Origin: Panagrolaimus kolymaensis
Lineage: Eukaryota > Nematoda > Chromadorea > Rhabditida > Panagrolaimidae
DNA: 64,000 bases
Assembly (NCBI GenBank): GCA_028622995.1
Contig: JAJQJQ010000023.1
Coordinates: forward strand, 2,976,001-3,040,000
Direction of reading: 5' to 3'
Shown here: piece by piece, positions 1-11,066 of the stretch
Numbering within the stretch: the stretch's first letter is position 1
Layout: each line of letters begins with the position of its first letter
Notes under the pieces: model-generated
The model's database searches: none
Told to the model about the DNA's origin: nothing
The model's input: only the letters and a program-made list of their open reading frames with translations
Translations under genes and position numbers: made by a program

Positions 1-640
1 ACAAAAGAAATTCTTATTATTTATTTTTTTGGAATTGAAGAAGATGACTGTTGAAAAGTTGACAACCTTTTTCCGGATTTTTTCCCCATTTATAAATTAA
101 ATAATGTTGAGTTAAATATTCATTGAAAGTACGGGCATATTTTGACAAAAATTTTGCGCTCCGCCTTTTACCCTTCTTTTTGTTGTTTGTTTGTTACAAT
201 CTATAGAAGCAGATGTTCCAAAAGCTTAACCAAGTTCACGGTTTCCCTTTAATCGTAAAACTTTTATAATACTTTTGTCTAGAAAATGAGTTAAATATAT
301 CCTTTCGTTGAAGCAGCAAACGAAGAAATGAATCACAGAATGATAAATTTTATTTTAAAATCCCCAAAAGAGTCATAACTTTTTCTTATCCACGAATATT
401 TTATTTTGCTTTTGTTACTTTTCTTTTTCTAAAAAAGACTATAAATGGGTTAAAAATAAAAGCAGAACAGAAGATACAACTAACTTTGCATTTTTTTAAT
501 AGATTTTAAAGCATAAACTTGACGTCAGACAAAAAATAGGTTTGGTTTTAAAAAAATTGCAAAAATATTTGTGCAACAAAATGAAATGGTTTAAAGTCTA
601 AAAATAAAAAAAAACAATACAATAACATTCAATGTTTTAG
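1..640 (+). other. Probable intron of the acetyl-CoA transporter gene
   Basis: This AT-rich sequence has no convincing exon. It ends in a TTTTAG acceptor at 635-640, immediately before the first recognisable exon, so it is probably the 3' part of a long intron. Short open frames here have no recognisable protein content. Confidence 0.5.
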
Positions 641-1728
641 ACGAGCTGAAATTGGACATGTTGGATCTCTTTCTGAAACACAAAATGGACATGAAGTTCT
701 CGAAAGTGAAACAGTTAATGATGAAATGACTCTTGGTGTTGTTGATACATACGCAATATTATTCAAAATTATATGTCTAAAGCCTGTTATGATTATGGTT
801 GCTGTGTTGTTGACTGCCAAGGTTAGTTTTCTTTCCGGTATTACAACTTGTTTAACAAATTACCGATGAACAAATCTTGCTATTTTTTATTTACATTTCT
901 TTTTTTAGATTGCTTTTGCTGCAACCGATGGTATGACTGATCTCAAACTCATCGGCGCTGGTGTAAAAAAAGATGGCATAGCTTCGAGAGCAATTTTCTT
1001 AACTCCACTTCAAATTATTCTTCCATGGCTTTTGGGAAAACAGACCGCCGGACGTCGACCACTTAATGTTTTCTTATGGGCTTATCCTTATCGTATCGTA
1101 ATGGGCATTGTGTTTGCTGCTTTAGTGTATGTTACTCCACAATTTCGTCAAGATGATGGCGAATATCCATACTCGTATTATCTCATCTGGATTGTTGCTT
1201 ATTACTTCCATCAAATCTCAGCTTACTGTATCTTCCTGTCAATGATGGCTTTCAATGCTCAAGTTTCTGATCCTAAAATTGGTGGAACTTATATGACGCT
1301 ATTAAACACTTTGAATAACCTTGGAGGAAATTGGCCATTGACTTTGTTCCTGAGTATCACGGATCTCTTTACTTTCAAAAATTGTGTTGCAAAAGGAACT
1401 CAAACGTAAGTTTTTGGATTTTCTTATAATGAGCGATTAGATTTATTTACTTATGATTAATCCATATTCTTTTTCAGTATCCTCAACACTTGTAACACTA
1501 AACAAGATGAAGAATTATGTACTTCAAGTGGCGATGTTTGTGAGATGTCGATCGATGGTTATTACATATCAGGTTTGTCTATTTTAACTCGACTAACTTC
1601 TTTACTGTGTTTTTTTAGTTGGTGTTTGCACAATTATTGGTCTGATATGGTATCGTGTTTTCTATCCAAAGATTCAGTACTTTCAAAGGATCCCAAGAGA
1701 TGAATGGCGGGTTATTAAGAATAAATGA
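641..1728 (+). CDS. Acetyl-CoA transporter, SLC33A1/AT-1 family (3' part)
   Basis: This gene encodes the C-terminal 293 residues of the multi-pass ER/Golgi membrane transporter that brings acetyl-CoA into the secretory lumen for acetylation of gangliosides and proteins. Exons are 641-821, 909-1405, 1478-1572 and 1619-1728 (TGA), each bounded by GT..AG and in phase. Diagnostic family text includes LTAKIAFAATDGMTDLKL, PLQIILPWLLGKQTAG, and MAFNAQVSDPKIGGTYMTLL followed by NLGGNWP. Hydrophobic helices alternate with short loops, as in the MFS-like SLC33 fold. The protein is 5'-truncated: known family members are about 550 residues, and the N-terminal half lies left of the window, beyond a first visible intron of at least 640 bp. 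The 3' end converges on the minus-strand phosphatase; an AATAAA lies at 1829-1834. Identification is from conserved sequence recalled from the family; no search was run. Confidence 0.9.
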
Positions 1729-1828
1729 GCTGATGATGATTCCCAGAAGTTACCTAATTATTTGATCTTAAAAATATAAAAATTGTTTTATTTATGTATT
1801 TTTTTTTATTTGTTTAATAATCGTGATA

Positions 1829-1834
1829 AATAAA
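1829..1834 (+). terminator. Poly(A) signal AATAAA of the transporter gene
   Basis: The canonical hexamer lies about 100 nt after the TGA at 1726-1728. The remaining 380 nt up to the stop of the convergent phosphatase gene hold no other feature I can see. Confidence 0.5.
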
Positions 1835-2214
1835 TTTCCCGAATGTGATTTTCTTTCATCTTTTTCTTCTTTATTGTATGTATTACTTTTTACTAATTTA
1901 TGCGCCAAAGAGCTAAAATATGATTATTACTTTTTGATTTCTTGGTTGTGTTTACTTTTCATTGTTGAAATAAATGAAAGTCGTAGAGTTAAAAATAAAA
2001 CATGTGACAATTGCCATTTCATAACTGCACAAAGTTAAAAAGTAATGATAAAAGATTTTTGTAAACGAAGTTGAAAATGATTTTAGAATTAGCCCTTTCA
2101 TCAAAAAACTGTATAACGAAAAATTATAATGACACAATTAACAACTTTTGGTAAGATTTGAGTATATTTTAAAATTGAATACAAACATAAAACTTTACAT
2201 AATCATTTGATGTT

Positions 2215-4742
2215 TCAAGACGATGGATTATTGTTTTCAAAAAATGGAACTCCTGGAATTCTTCGAGGTTGAGGTGATGAAGGAGTTTGAGATGGTGGCG
2301 GTGTTTGAGATGGTGGCGGCGTAGATTCTCCATTCATGTTTACGAGAATTTTAGGTTGAATTTGACCTGGAGGAGCTGCAATAGCTTTAATATACGGTTG
2401 AGCATTATTTCGTTTATAGATAACTGCTAAAAAAAATAAAATATAAATCGAAAATTTTTGAGATATGATGATATACCGTTCTTGTCACCTGCTTGTTTAA
2501 TCACATAAGTTGCTGGAGGTTTATATTGAAATGGAGCTGGATTTGGTTGAGGCGGCGGTTGCGCTACGACATTATCATTCTAAAAAAAAGAGAAGAGAAA
2601 ATGAAAATCAAAGAAGTTTTAAAATCAAACTTGTATAGGTCCACCACCCAATGTTGGCGAAGGAGCAGGAACAGAAGGTTGTTGTATTTGAAGTTGTGGC
2701 TGTTGAATATTTTGTTCAGCACTTGTATTTGGTTGTTGAAGTTGGAATGGCGAAACATTTGGATTTTGACGCATCTGTAATTCTTCCGGTGGAGGGAGTT
2801 TTACTTCATTATTATTTATTTCGCTGCCATTGACGTTTTGAATCATCGGTGAAGAAAATGTTGGCTCAGCTGCTGGTTTTTGTGGAAAAGAAGATAATGG
2901 TGGAGGAGGAGGAGGCGAGGAAGATGCAGAAAAAGGCAATTGAGGTGGAAGTTCCACTGGTGTTTCAGGATTATTTTTCTTTTCTTCACCTTTTTCTAGA
3001 AAATGAATAGATTTTTTTTATAGTAAATCAAAGTTTACCGAAACAAATAAAAAGTATACTACAAAAGTGACAAAATGAAAAACTTACGAGTCTTCTCTTT
3101 TTCTTTATTTTTATCCTTCAATTTTCTGAGTATTTTCGATTTTTCATCATTGTTTTTACAACCTTTCTTTTCTTTCTTTGTTGCAGCATCACTACCTTTT
3201 TCTTTCTTCGATTCTATGTCCTTGTTGTTTTCAGGTGCAGAACCTTTTTCATAATCCGATTCATCCTTCTTTTTACGTCGTTGTTCTATCTTTGAATCTT
3301 GCTTGAGTTCAGGTGGTGGTTCTTCCTTGGGTACTTCATTAAGATGAGCAGCAATTTTCACACATTTTGCACAGGAATTTGGCAAACATGTTGCTTGCAT
3401 AGGTAAATTTTTTCCACCATTATCATTCAAAAGCTTAAGATATGTTTCGTATTCTTTTATAAAATCTTAAACATTCATTCTTTAAAATATGTGACAAAAG
3501 ATTAAATAATAAAAACATACGTCGAACGAAATGAGCAGGTACTACCGATTTGATGTGGAAAAGTTGTAAGATAGCATAATGAATATAAATATATTGATCT
3601 TCGGTTTGTACCGCTGTGCTTCTTTGAGAGCGTATTTCTTTCACAATTGAAACAATATCTGGGACTTTTGCATGAACAAGGCTTCTAAAATAGAGTTTTC
3701 TTATAGCTTTAATATATAGTTAATAAACTAACTGGTAAACAAGTTCAACAGCGACCAATGTTCCTGTTCGGCCAACTCCAGCACTGCAATGGATAATAGT
3801 AGGATTCTTCGGGGACTTCCGTGTAAACTGGAGTAGACGAAAAGGAGCCATCGGAGTCTTTGGCACTGATTTGTCTGGCCTAAAATTTTGAAAAATCAAT
3901 TATTTGTAAAGATAGTACGGACATACCAAGTAATCCATTGGCGATGATCCACATTTCGTACTTCTTTTTCATAAGTTAATTGTAGCTTTGTATGGACGAA
4001 ACTTCTATCAGACGAATCAACCTTTTCACATTTTATTATCAAACCATAATGACCCATTGAATCACCAACAGCAAGAGGCCAATATTGGGCACATTTATCC
4101 TAAAAAATATTCATATTGATTAAAAATATATAGTTACACATAAACATACTTTTCCAAGTTCTTGACATCGACAAAGCATAACTATTTGTTTGACTTTTTC
4201 TTGCCATACACATCTCCAAAAGTCACCTACAGTAGCATCTAATGGTCCCTTAAAAATAATCATGAAATAACACACTTAAAACAAGAAGCTTTAAAAACTT
4301 ACTTGGCAGCAAATAAATTGAGATTCGCTCAAAGGATGCGTGACCCAATTAGCATGTAAAAAATCATTTGAAGCATTAGGAGGCCATGTAAGAACAACAC
4401 GTGTCTTATCCCACTGAAATAGAAACAAGTTGAAATGAAAATCATTAAAATAAAAAGCAAATAACTTACACATGGAACATCTTTGTAACGGCATTTGCCT
4501 TGATTGGCGTCAAAATACTTTTTTGATGGATCAGCAGGAACAAAAGTTTTGATTTCAGCATATTGTAATCTAAGAGAATGAATTCCATTTTGAACGATTT
4601 GAGTTACAAATTTCCTCATCGCTGCTTTTGCTTCACATGAGTAAGTTTCTACCTTTTCTTTATCAGCATTTTCACGCTTCGTTGGAGGTTTATCATCTTT
4701 TTCACTGCGTCGAGTTTTATTTGTTTTTCTGATAGTTGACAT
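2215..4742 (-). CDS. Protein tyrosine phosphatase with long Lys/Pro/Gln-rich C-terminal tail
   Basis: This is a non-receptor classical tyrosine phosphatase of 670 aa in ten exons: 4742-4470, 4413-4303, 4248-4150, 4099-3927, 3879-3733, 3684-3521, 3453-3088, 2995-2631, 2579-2477 and 2426-2215. The summed length is divisible by three. After a Lys/Arg-rich N-terminus of about 35 residues comes a PTP domain (about residues 40-320). It contains the KNR-loop-equivalent CRYKDVPC, the WPD acid loop (split across an intron), and the P-loop HCSAGVGRTG with the catalytic Cys near residue 250 and its Arg retained, so catalysis is expected. The Q-loop appears as RSQRSTAVQTEDQY. The remaining half is low-complexity: a highly charged Lys/Glu stretch, then Pro/Gln-rich sequence. 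There is no signal peptide or membrane segment. Short PTPs of this type form a large nematode-expanded group, many of them germline or sperm expressed (established for C. elegans; inferred here). Confidence 0.88.
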
Positions 4743-5928
4743 CTTCCGGCATCAAAGTCACCTCTGTTGAAGTCAATCAAGCATGAAGGAACAACTGTCG
4801 AAGAATGAATGCAAAAAGGCGAGGATAATCATTCAAATTTTCATTGTTTCTTCTTGCGCCCGTGCTCGGAAACGATTCATGGGAAAGTTGCAAAAAAAAA
4901 AAAATGAAAACAAAATTTCAAATTCCAACTTTCCAATATCATGTTCTCTACTTGAGTATTATTATAAGGTATAAGATAATATTGAGATGCTGGATTGCTG
5001 ATTTCATGAAGCTGAGATGAAACAACTTTTCGATAAGCGATTAAATAAGCTTTATTAAACTTTAAATTCTATCATCGACTTTGTCCGCATTGCAAAATAA
5101 ATAAAAACTAAAAGCTATTTAAGGATATCAAAGGATTTTGCAAGAAAATAAAAAATGATTGAAAGGAACATCGAAAAGCGTAACATTTCCGGTAGCATTT
5201 TAGAACCTCATAAATGACATTAAAAAATTATTAGTAATATTTTCTTAAAACTCATTAGAAAGACAATTTTGGTTTTGCAAATAGTTTTTATGTTCCTCAT
5301 TAAAAGAAATCTTAAATGACCGTTCATTTATGTGAGTCGTGTGAGAATTTTACTGTACTTGAATGGAAAGGTAATTGGCCAGGAGTATGTTGTTCCATCG
5401 CCGAAGGTGAATTCAATTAACTAAGTTACAGAAAATTGTTTTTTTTTGTTACTAAATACATTGTATCACATCATCCTTCATTCGATGAAAAATATATTTG
5501 TATTTTTCAGTGTATTTATTATAAAGAGATTTATCTTTTTTACATTTATTTTATAATATTGAGTAAATGGATGGATGATTGAAACATAAATGTGGAAAAG
5601 GGAAACGATAATTCTTTTTTTCAATGCGCAATTAATTTTTTTTATTATTTATTTTGTCGCCAAAAATTATATATGAAGAAAAATTGATAAAACTTTAATA
5701 AAATAATTAAAAGTTGAGTGTGCAAAGTCGTCACCAGGATAACATTTTCGGAGGAAGAGAATGCCGTAGTATAATTAAAAAAACAAAAACAAAAAAAGGA
5801 GGGGAAGAAGCATTTTCATCGTCACCCATAAAAGAAATAAATTTTTGGGGACGGAATTAAACCTGTCTATGGAGGAAATAAAAACAAACAATAATATATA
5901 ATTTTTTTTTATTAAAGATTTTTATTTA
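4743..5928. other. Intergenic, no gene seen
   Basis: This AT-rich spacer separates the 5' end of the phosphatase gene from the 3' end of flp-16. A 63-codon open frame near 4783-4974 is Lys-rich by composition, lacks splice or promoter support, and is not taken as a gene. Confidence 0.5.
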
Positions 5929-6683
5929 TTAATTTGATAAATTTCCAGCAGCACGACTTGGATCCCGACCAAAACGAACAAAAGTTTGCGCACGTTTACC
6001 AAATCGAACAAAGGTTTGAGCTCGCTTTCCAAATCGCACAAATGATTGAGCTCTTTTATTTGCAGATGGGGATGATGCTTGTTCTGAATCGGTTGAAGCT
6101 GAAATTTATTTAGTAAAATGGATTTTAAAGAGTCAAAAAGTTAGGCAAACAAGGGAGTTTCTTAAAGGCCCTATTATCGTGAAACGTTTCAACTCATAGT
6201 TTTAATGTGGTTATTTTTTGTTAATTCCCTCCCGCATAAATATTCATTATCTCTATGACGTATGTATTTAGTTTACATCGAAGATCACTATCAAACATTA
6301 AAACGATTAAACGATGTTCCACTACTTTCTATGCCACCCTTTCTCACTCATTTTGACATCAGAGAAGTAATTAAAAAATGTAGTGAAAAAAAAAACTTAC
6401 GAATAATATTTTGAATATTATTTTGAGCGGGTTGTTCATAATATTCTCTGGGATCAATAGCTGCGAGGATGGCTTTTTGTCGGAGTTGTCGCATCGTTTC
6501 TAATTGTTCACGAGCTCTCATTTGATTAACATAATTTCGAATTTGATTTTCAATATCATCAAATCTCTGCTGTTCTTGAATGTCATCATTTTTATCATTT
6601 CCTGATGATGCAGGACTTATAGCTGCAGCATCTGTATACAAAATAATGGCGGCAAAACAACAAAATAAAATTGATTGTTGCAT
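5929..6683 (-). CDS. flp-16: FMRFamide-like peptide precursor, FLP-16 type
   Basis: This is a neuropeptide precursor of 150 aa from two exons (6683-6401 and 6098-5929). The chosen Met starts a hydrophobic signal peptide of about 20 residues (Leu/Ile/Ala-rich, ending near TDAAA). An acidic/Gln-rich spacer follows, and the last 40 residues hold three tandem peptides separated by KR dibasic sites: AQSFVRFG, AQTFVRFG and AQTFVRFG. The Gly of each copy is the amide donor, so the products should be AQ(S/T)FVRF-amides released from neuronal dense-core vesicles. C. elegans FLP-16 yields AQTFVRFamide and GQTFVRFamide, which is the basis for the symbol. Start choice: a T-rich AG acceptor (TTATTCCAG) lies about 7 nt upstream of this ATG, and the longer frame upstream has no ATG. 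One copy here carries Ser instead of Thr. The tail after the last copy is RDPSRAAGNLSN. Confidence 0.93.
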
Positions 6684-6771
6684 TTTTTTCTCTGGAATAA
6701 CGGCGGCTGATCCCTGGGGAGATTGCAAGATTTTTACCTAAAAAACGAATTTATGAAGCTGCTTTATATAC

Positions 6772-6780
6772 GAGGCATAT
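6772..6780 (-). promoter_or_regulatory. TATA box of flp-16
   Basis: The minus strand reads TATATAAAG, about 90 nt upstream of the flp-16 ATG. The same core followed by GCA is present in the promoter of the basic-protein gene at 24.2 kb. A possible 5'UTR intron or trans-splice acceptor lies between this box and the ATG. Confidence 0.45.
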
Positions 6781-9700
6781 ATATATAATGAAATAAAGCG
6801 GAAGTGTGTATGGTGGGGACACGATCGTCGTCGTAAAAAAAGGCAATAAAAAGTAAATGTTTTTAAAAGAAAAAAAAATTATATTTGAGGACTTTGAAAG
6901 TTCTGTGGGTTGGTTTACCTTTAGGGGCGAAGCCTTGAGAAAAGGTAATAAAAAAGTCAAATTTGGCAATTATGAAAGCTTTTATGAAATGTGAAAAAAA
7001 ACATGATGCTTGGGATTGTAAGCATTTTGGAAAGAGAGAAAAAAAGTTAGAAAAGACATTGAAATAATGGAATAACATTATATGAACGATAACAACGACG
7101 ACGACAAAATGGGATAGATAGAAAAGAAGGGGGAGAGAGTAGTTGCCATGTAACAAAGTTTTAAATATTCATTAAACGTGAAAAGAGGCGATTTATCTCA
7201 ATAGTGAAAATTTCATTATGCACCAACAACAACAGCGAGGAAAAATATTTTAATATTGGTGAAAACATAATTAACGTAATAAAAATACGGTAAAAATGGT
7301 TCTTTGTTGCTTTATTTAAAATCGATATATAGAAAAGAAAAGCAAAAAAACTTTCTTCAAATTTAATAAAAAGCTTCTAATTTTTTGTGAAATCTACAGA
7401 CACCGACGTTGCGAAGCAGCTAATATAATTCTGGTATCTATCTACCGCCATCAAAAAAAAAAGCAATGTGTTTCTGGCAATGAAAAACCGTAAATCAAAA
7501 AAAAAAGAAACAGGTGGAAATTTAGCACCTAAAAAGTTAAGTGCCTTCGCTACGACTTCTAAGTATACTAGCTTTCCACGCCGCCACCATCAACCATGGT
7601 CTTAGCAACTAAGCAACTTAGAATGAATTAAAGCTTAAAACATTTTTTCAGCTCCAGTTAAATATGGTAAAGAAAAAAAAGTAATAAACCATAATGAGCG
7701 CGAACACAAGAAAAAATGAGGATTAACGTCATTTGACTTATATAATTTAAAGTAATGTTTTTTTTGCTTTCAAAGAAAAAAAATATCTCAACTTTTTTGA
7801 CTCCGCCTTTTTTATTTTTCAATGCCGAACAAAATAAAAGGTCGGCAGCGATGGTGGTGGTGGTTCACCTGAATGAAACAAACTTTTTTTTTCATTTTTA
7901 AATTTAATTACAAAAATGCGAACGTTGGGGGAGAGGAAAAGAAAAAAAAGTTGCATAACAAATATATAAAAGTTAATAAAATAAATATTTGAATTTTATT
8001 TAAAATGGCAAAGTCTCATATTAATGAGACATTCAATTTTATGCATGCAAAGTTGTCATCAGCCATTCTCGCCACCCACGGCTTAATTTTACGTTGTTGT
8101 TTTTCGACTAATTTTTTAAATGAATTTGTTTTTTATCCAACGTAAGAAATAAAAATTTATAAACGGTTTCTTAAAAGTTTTTTTTTCTTTTTTCCTTGAT
8201 TTGTTAATAAACGCTATTATTTTACGTCTGGACTTTGGAGCTTTGTCAAATCCGGAAGCAAAATAAAAAAACCACACAATAAAGAAAAATAAAAAAAGTG
8301 TTAAATGTTCTTCTTCAAACAATGAAAAAAAAAGTTCTTTGTTGAATGAAAACAAAAAAGCTTTAAATTTGTGTGTTGTGAAACTTAAACATCAACGCAT
8401 AACAATGACAATGGCGACAATGTTTGGGATAGAGAAATGTTAAAATTGACCTTTTAAAAACTCCCAACAAAAATTTGTTGCGGTTGCTTTGAAACATTAA
8501 GAAATATATCCAAATACAAATTTAATCAAAGAAAAAAAATGAAAAGCAAAAAGAAAAGCGAAATAAATTTTTATGTTTTAAACTTTGCAAGCAAGCGATG
8601 GCGTCTGGCAGCAAGCATGATAAGGTGGTGTCTGTCTATCAAAATGGAAGCTTTTCCCACTTTTCACACAAAACAAAAAAAGACATCAACAACAGGTTAA
8701 AGAAAGCAGACGCAAAAGATGCTATGTTTTCATAAACGAAAAAGTTTCTAAAAATGATATTGCGAAGCCTTTTCAAAAAAACTAAGCAAAGCAAAACAAT
8801 AAACGTCAAAAGCAACAACCATACTCAAAAAAATTCACTTCCTTTTTTTTACTTATTTCAATCAAGACACATATTTGACATTATCCTTCTTTTCCCATTT
8901 TTCACATCATCTCCTCCATTCTTTTTCTATTTTGCAAAAGCTTTGCATAATTTTTTATTCTTAAGCAACTTAAAACATTTAAATTCAATGAGAATCTATT
9001 TAGCTGCCATTTACAATGAAAAAAAAGAAAATACTAAAAATGTCAAATTTTCACGCCGCCATTCATTTTTTTATTGTTAAATTTTGAAGCCGCTTTTCTT
9101 CTCATTTTGTGGCTTCCCCAAATTTTAGGTGAAGCAACCAAAAAGAATTTGAGACGCCAAATTTAAATGATTAGAAATGCATAAAGTTTTTTTCAAAAGG
9201 TTTTGAAAGTTTCATGTTTCTTTTTTGATAAAAAAAAAAGTAACAAAGTAGTTCGAAGAATAATAAAAAGAAAAAAGAAACATTGCAGCTTCAACTTTTT
9301 ACGCGAATGTGTGTTGTTAAAAAAAAGCGATGAAAGAAAAAAACGTTACACCACTTTTTTTATTTGTGATGGCTTGAATTCAATTTTAATGCGATAATAA
9401 CTTTTCCAAAGAGGTCTTCTTGGAGGAAGCATCGAGAAAATTACACATATTTAAAATAAACCATTTTTAAAGTGCTTTAAAGAATAAATAAGAAGAACTG
9501 TTAATAGCGGAAAACAAAACGGAAACATTTTTGGGATTTAGTTCTTCTTATCCAACGTGAGAGAAGATAACATTTATTCTACTTAAAAATTTTAAAAAAT
9601 TTGAAAGAATTAAATAATTTACAAAAAAAGGAAGGAAGCAAATATAAAAAAAGTGGGATGCTACAGTTAATACGACGACTATAAAACTCTTCGAAAGTCC

Positions 9701-10437
9701 AATCGTAGTTATAGGAAATCCTTGAATCATTTTCAAATTGGCCTACTTTTTTTCTTTCGCTTTACGTAAGCTTTTTTACGTTAAATTTTACGATGACAGC
9801 TTGCTTATATAGAACTAAAGATCTGCCCAAGGACATTTTGGGCACATTTATAGGTTAAGTGAATTTGTGGGTGGTTGGATTAAAAGCTGCTTTCATCGCC
9901 GCTTTACTCCTCCCTCCTTTTCTCGTATAAAAAAAATAGAGTTAAAAGCCGTGAAAATTTGTTTATCGTTGAAAAGCAGCAGCTACTACCTTTTTTTGTT
10001 ACAAAAAAATAAATGACGAAACTTTCGCAACTGGTAAAAAAGGTGACGTTGGAAAAAAACAATAAATTTATTAGCATCAATTATGCACTGTGACCTACAA
10101 CATATACATATTTACTTTGTAAATCTAATAAATATTTGTTTTGTAAAATTTAGCACCCAACCTCCGCACATAAATATTTTGGCTGGTATTTTAGTTTGAC
10201 CAAATAATTTAATGATGATGCTTCAACATAAAGGTTAAAAGTTTTAAAAAAACTGTTATTAGGTTATAAACGTAAAAGTTCAATCAAAATTTTAAAGGTC
10301 AAAAATAAGAAATACTAAATTCTTAAAGTTTTTTTGTATGAAAAAAATTGCGATATGATAAAGTGTCTCATGAACAATAATTTTCTTTAATCTTTTAATG
10401 ATCTAGAACTATGCTTTAAAAAATTTCTGTTTTAAAA
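6781..10437. other. Gene-poor AT-rich region, left part
   Basis: I see no gene with splice-consistent exons or recognisable protein on either strand. Open frames here (for example 8116-8355 and 8754-9080) are Lys/Phe/Ser-rich translations of A/T-rich DNA. The sequence holds many homopolymer A and T runs. It lies directly upstream of flp-16, so enhancers for that gene may be present, but none can be identified by eye. Confidence 0.5.
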
Positions 10438-10439
10438 TA

Positions 10440-11064
10440 GGTACCGGCATGTACATTTGGCCAAACGAATGCCAAAGAAAAAAGATGGCAACGATGACAC
10501 TTTTTTTCAAAATTTTTAAATGCATTGATTCGTTTATGTTTTATCGCTTTTATTTTTTGATCTTTGACTCATCTGAAAGCCCGTAAAATTCTGTTATTGA
10601 CATATCCAATTCTTATAGATTGAAAATGATTAAAAATGGGGAGAAAAACAGTTTTTTTTAGTTTTCTCGAGATGTCGCAGCTTGACTAATTTTTATTTTT
10701 TGATATTCGGATTCCTCACCCAAAAATACATGTAACAAAATTAACTCTCAGAGGCCACTCAAGAGAAAAGTCACTTTTTCAAAGCAAAAACATTAAAACT
10801 ATTAGAAAATATGGGCATCAGCAAGTGAAAAATGTTGCCTTTTCTTGTTTTTCATTTGCAACATGCAAAAAATGAAAGGGGAAGAAAACCTTCATCGTTG
10901 CCATTTTTTATTTCAGATACAAATATTAAAACCTTGATATCTTAATTGGGAGTTTATTAAATTTTATTTTCTCTTCTATCATTAAATTCCCCGTATTTGA
11001 AAGTACCTATCCCTCTAAACCATATATCAAAACAAAAATACTTCATTTTCTGCTTGCCGGTCCC
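10440..11064. mobile_element. TA-flanked MITE, copy 1 (Tc1/mariner-like target site)
   Basis: This is a 625-bp non-coding element bounded by TA on both sides. Its ends are imperfect inverted repeats: including the flanking TA, the left end reads TAGGTACCGGCATGTA and the reverse complement of the right end reads TAGGGACCGGCAAGCA. A second copy at 14148-14772 has the same length and differs at one visible base, and its flanks differ, so both boundaries are defined by comparison. Inner inverted repeats (ATGGCAACGATGA at 10485-10497 against its complement at 10892-10904) add foldback structure. No transposase frame is present, so it must be mobilised in trans. TA duplication is typical of the IS630/Tc1/mariner superfamily; that assignment is inference. 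Confidence 0.85.
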
Positions 11065-11066
11065 TA

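Noticed and set aside
8116..8355. 79-codon minus-strand Phe/Lys-rich frame
   Set aside because: Composition matches random translation of A/T runs; no start context or homologous motif.
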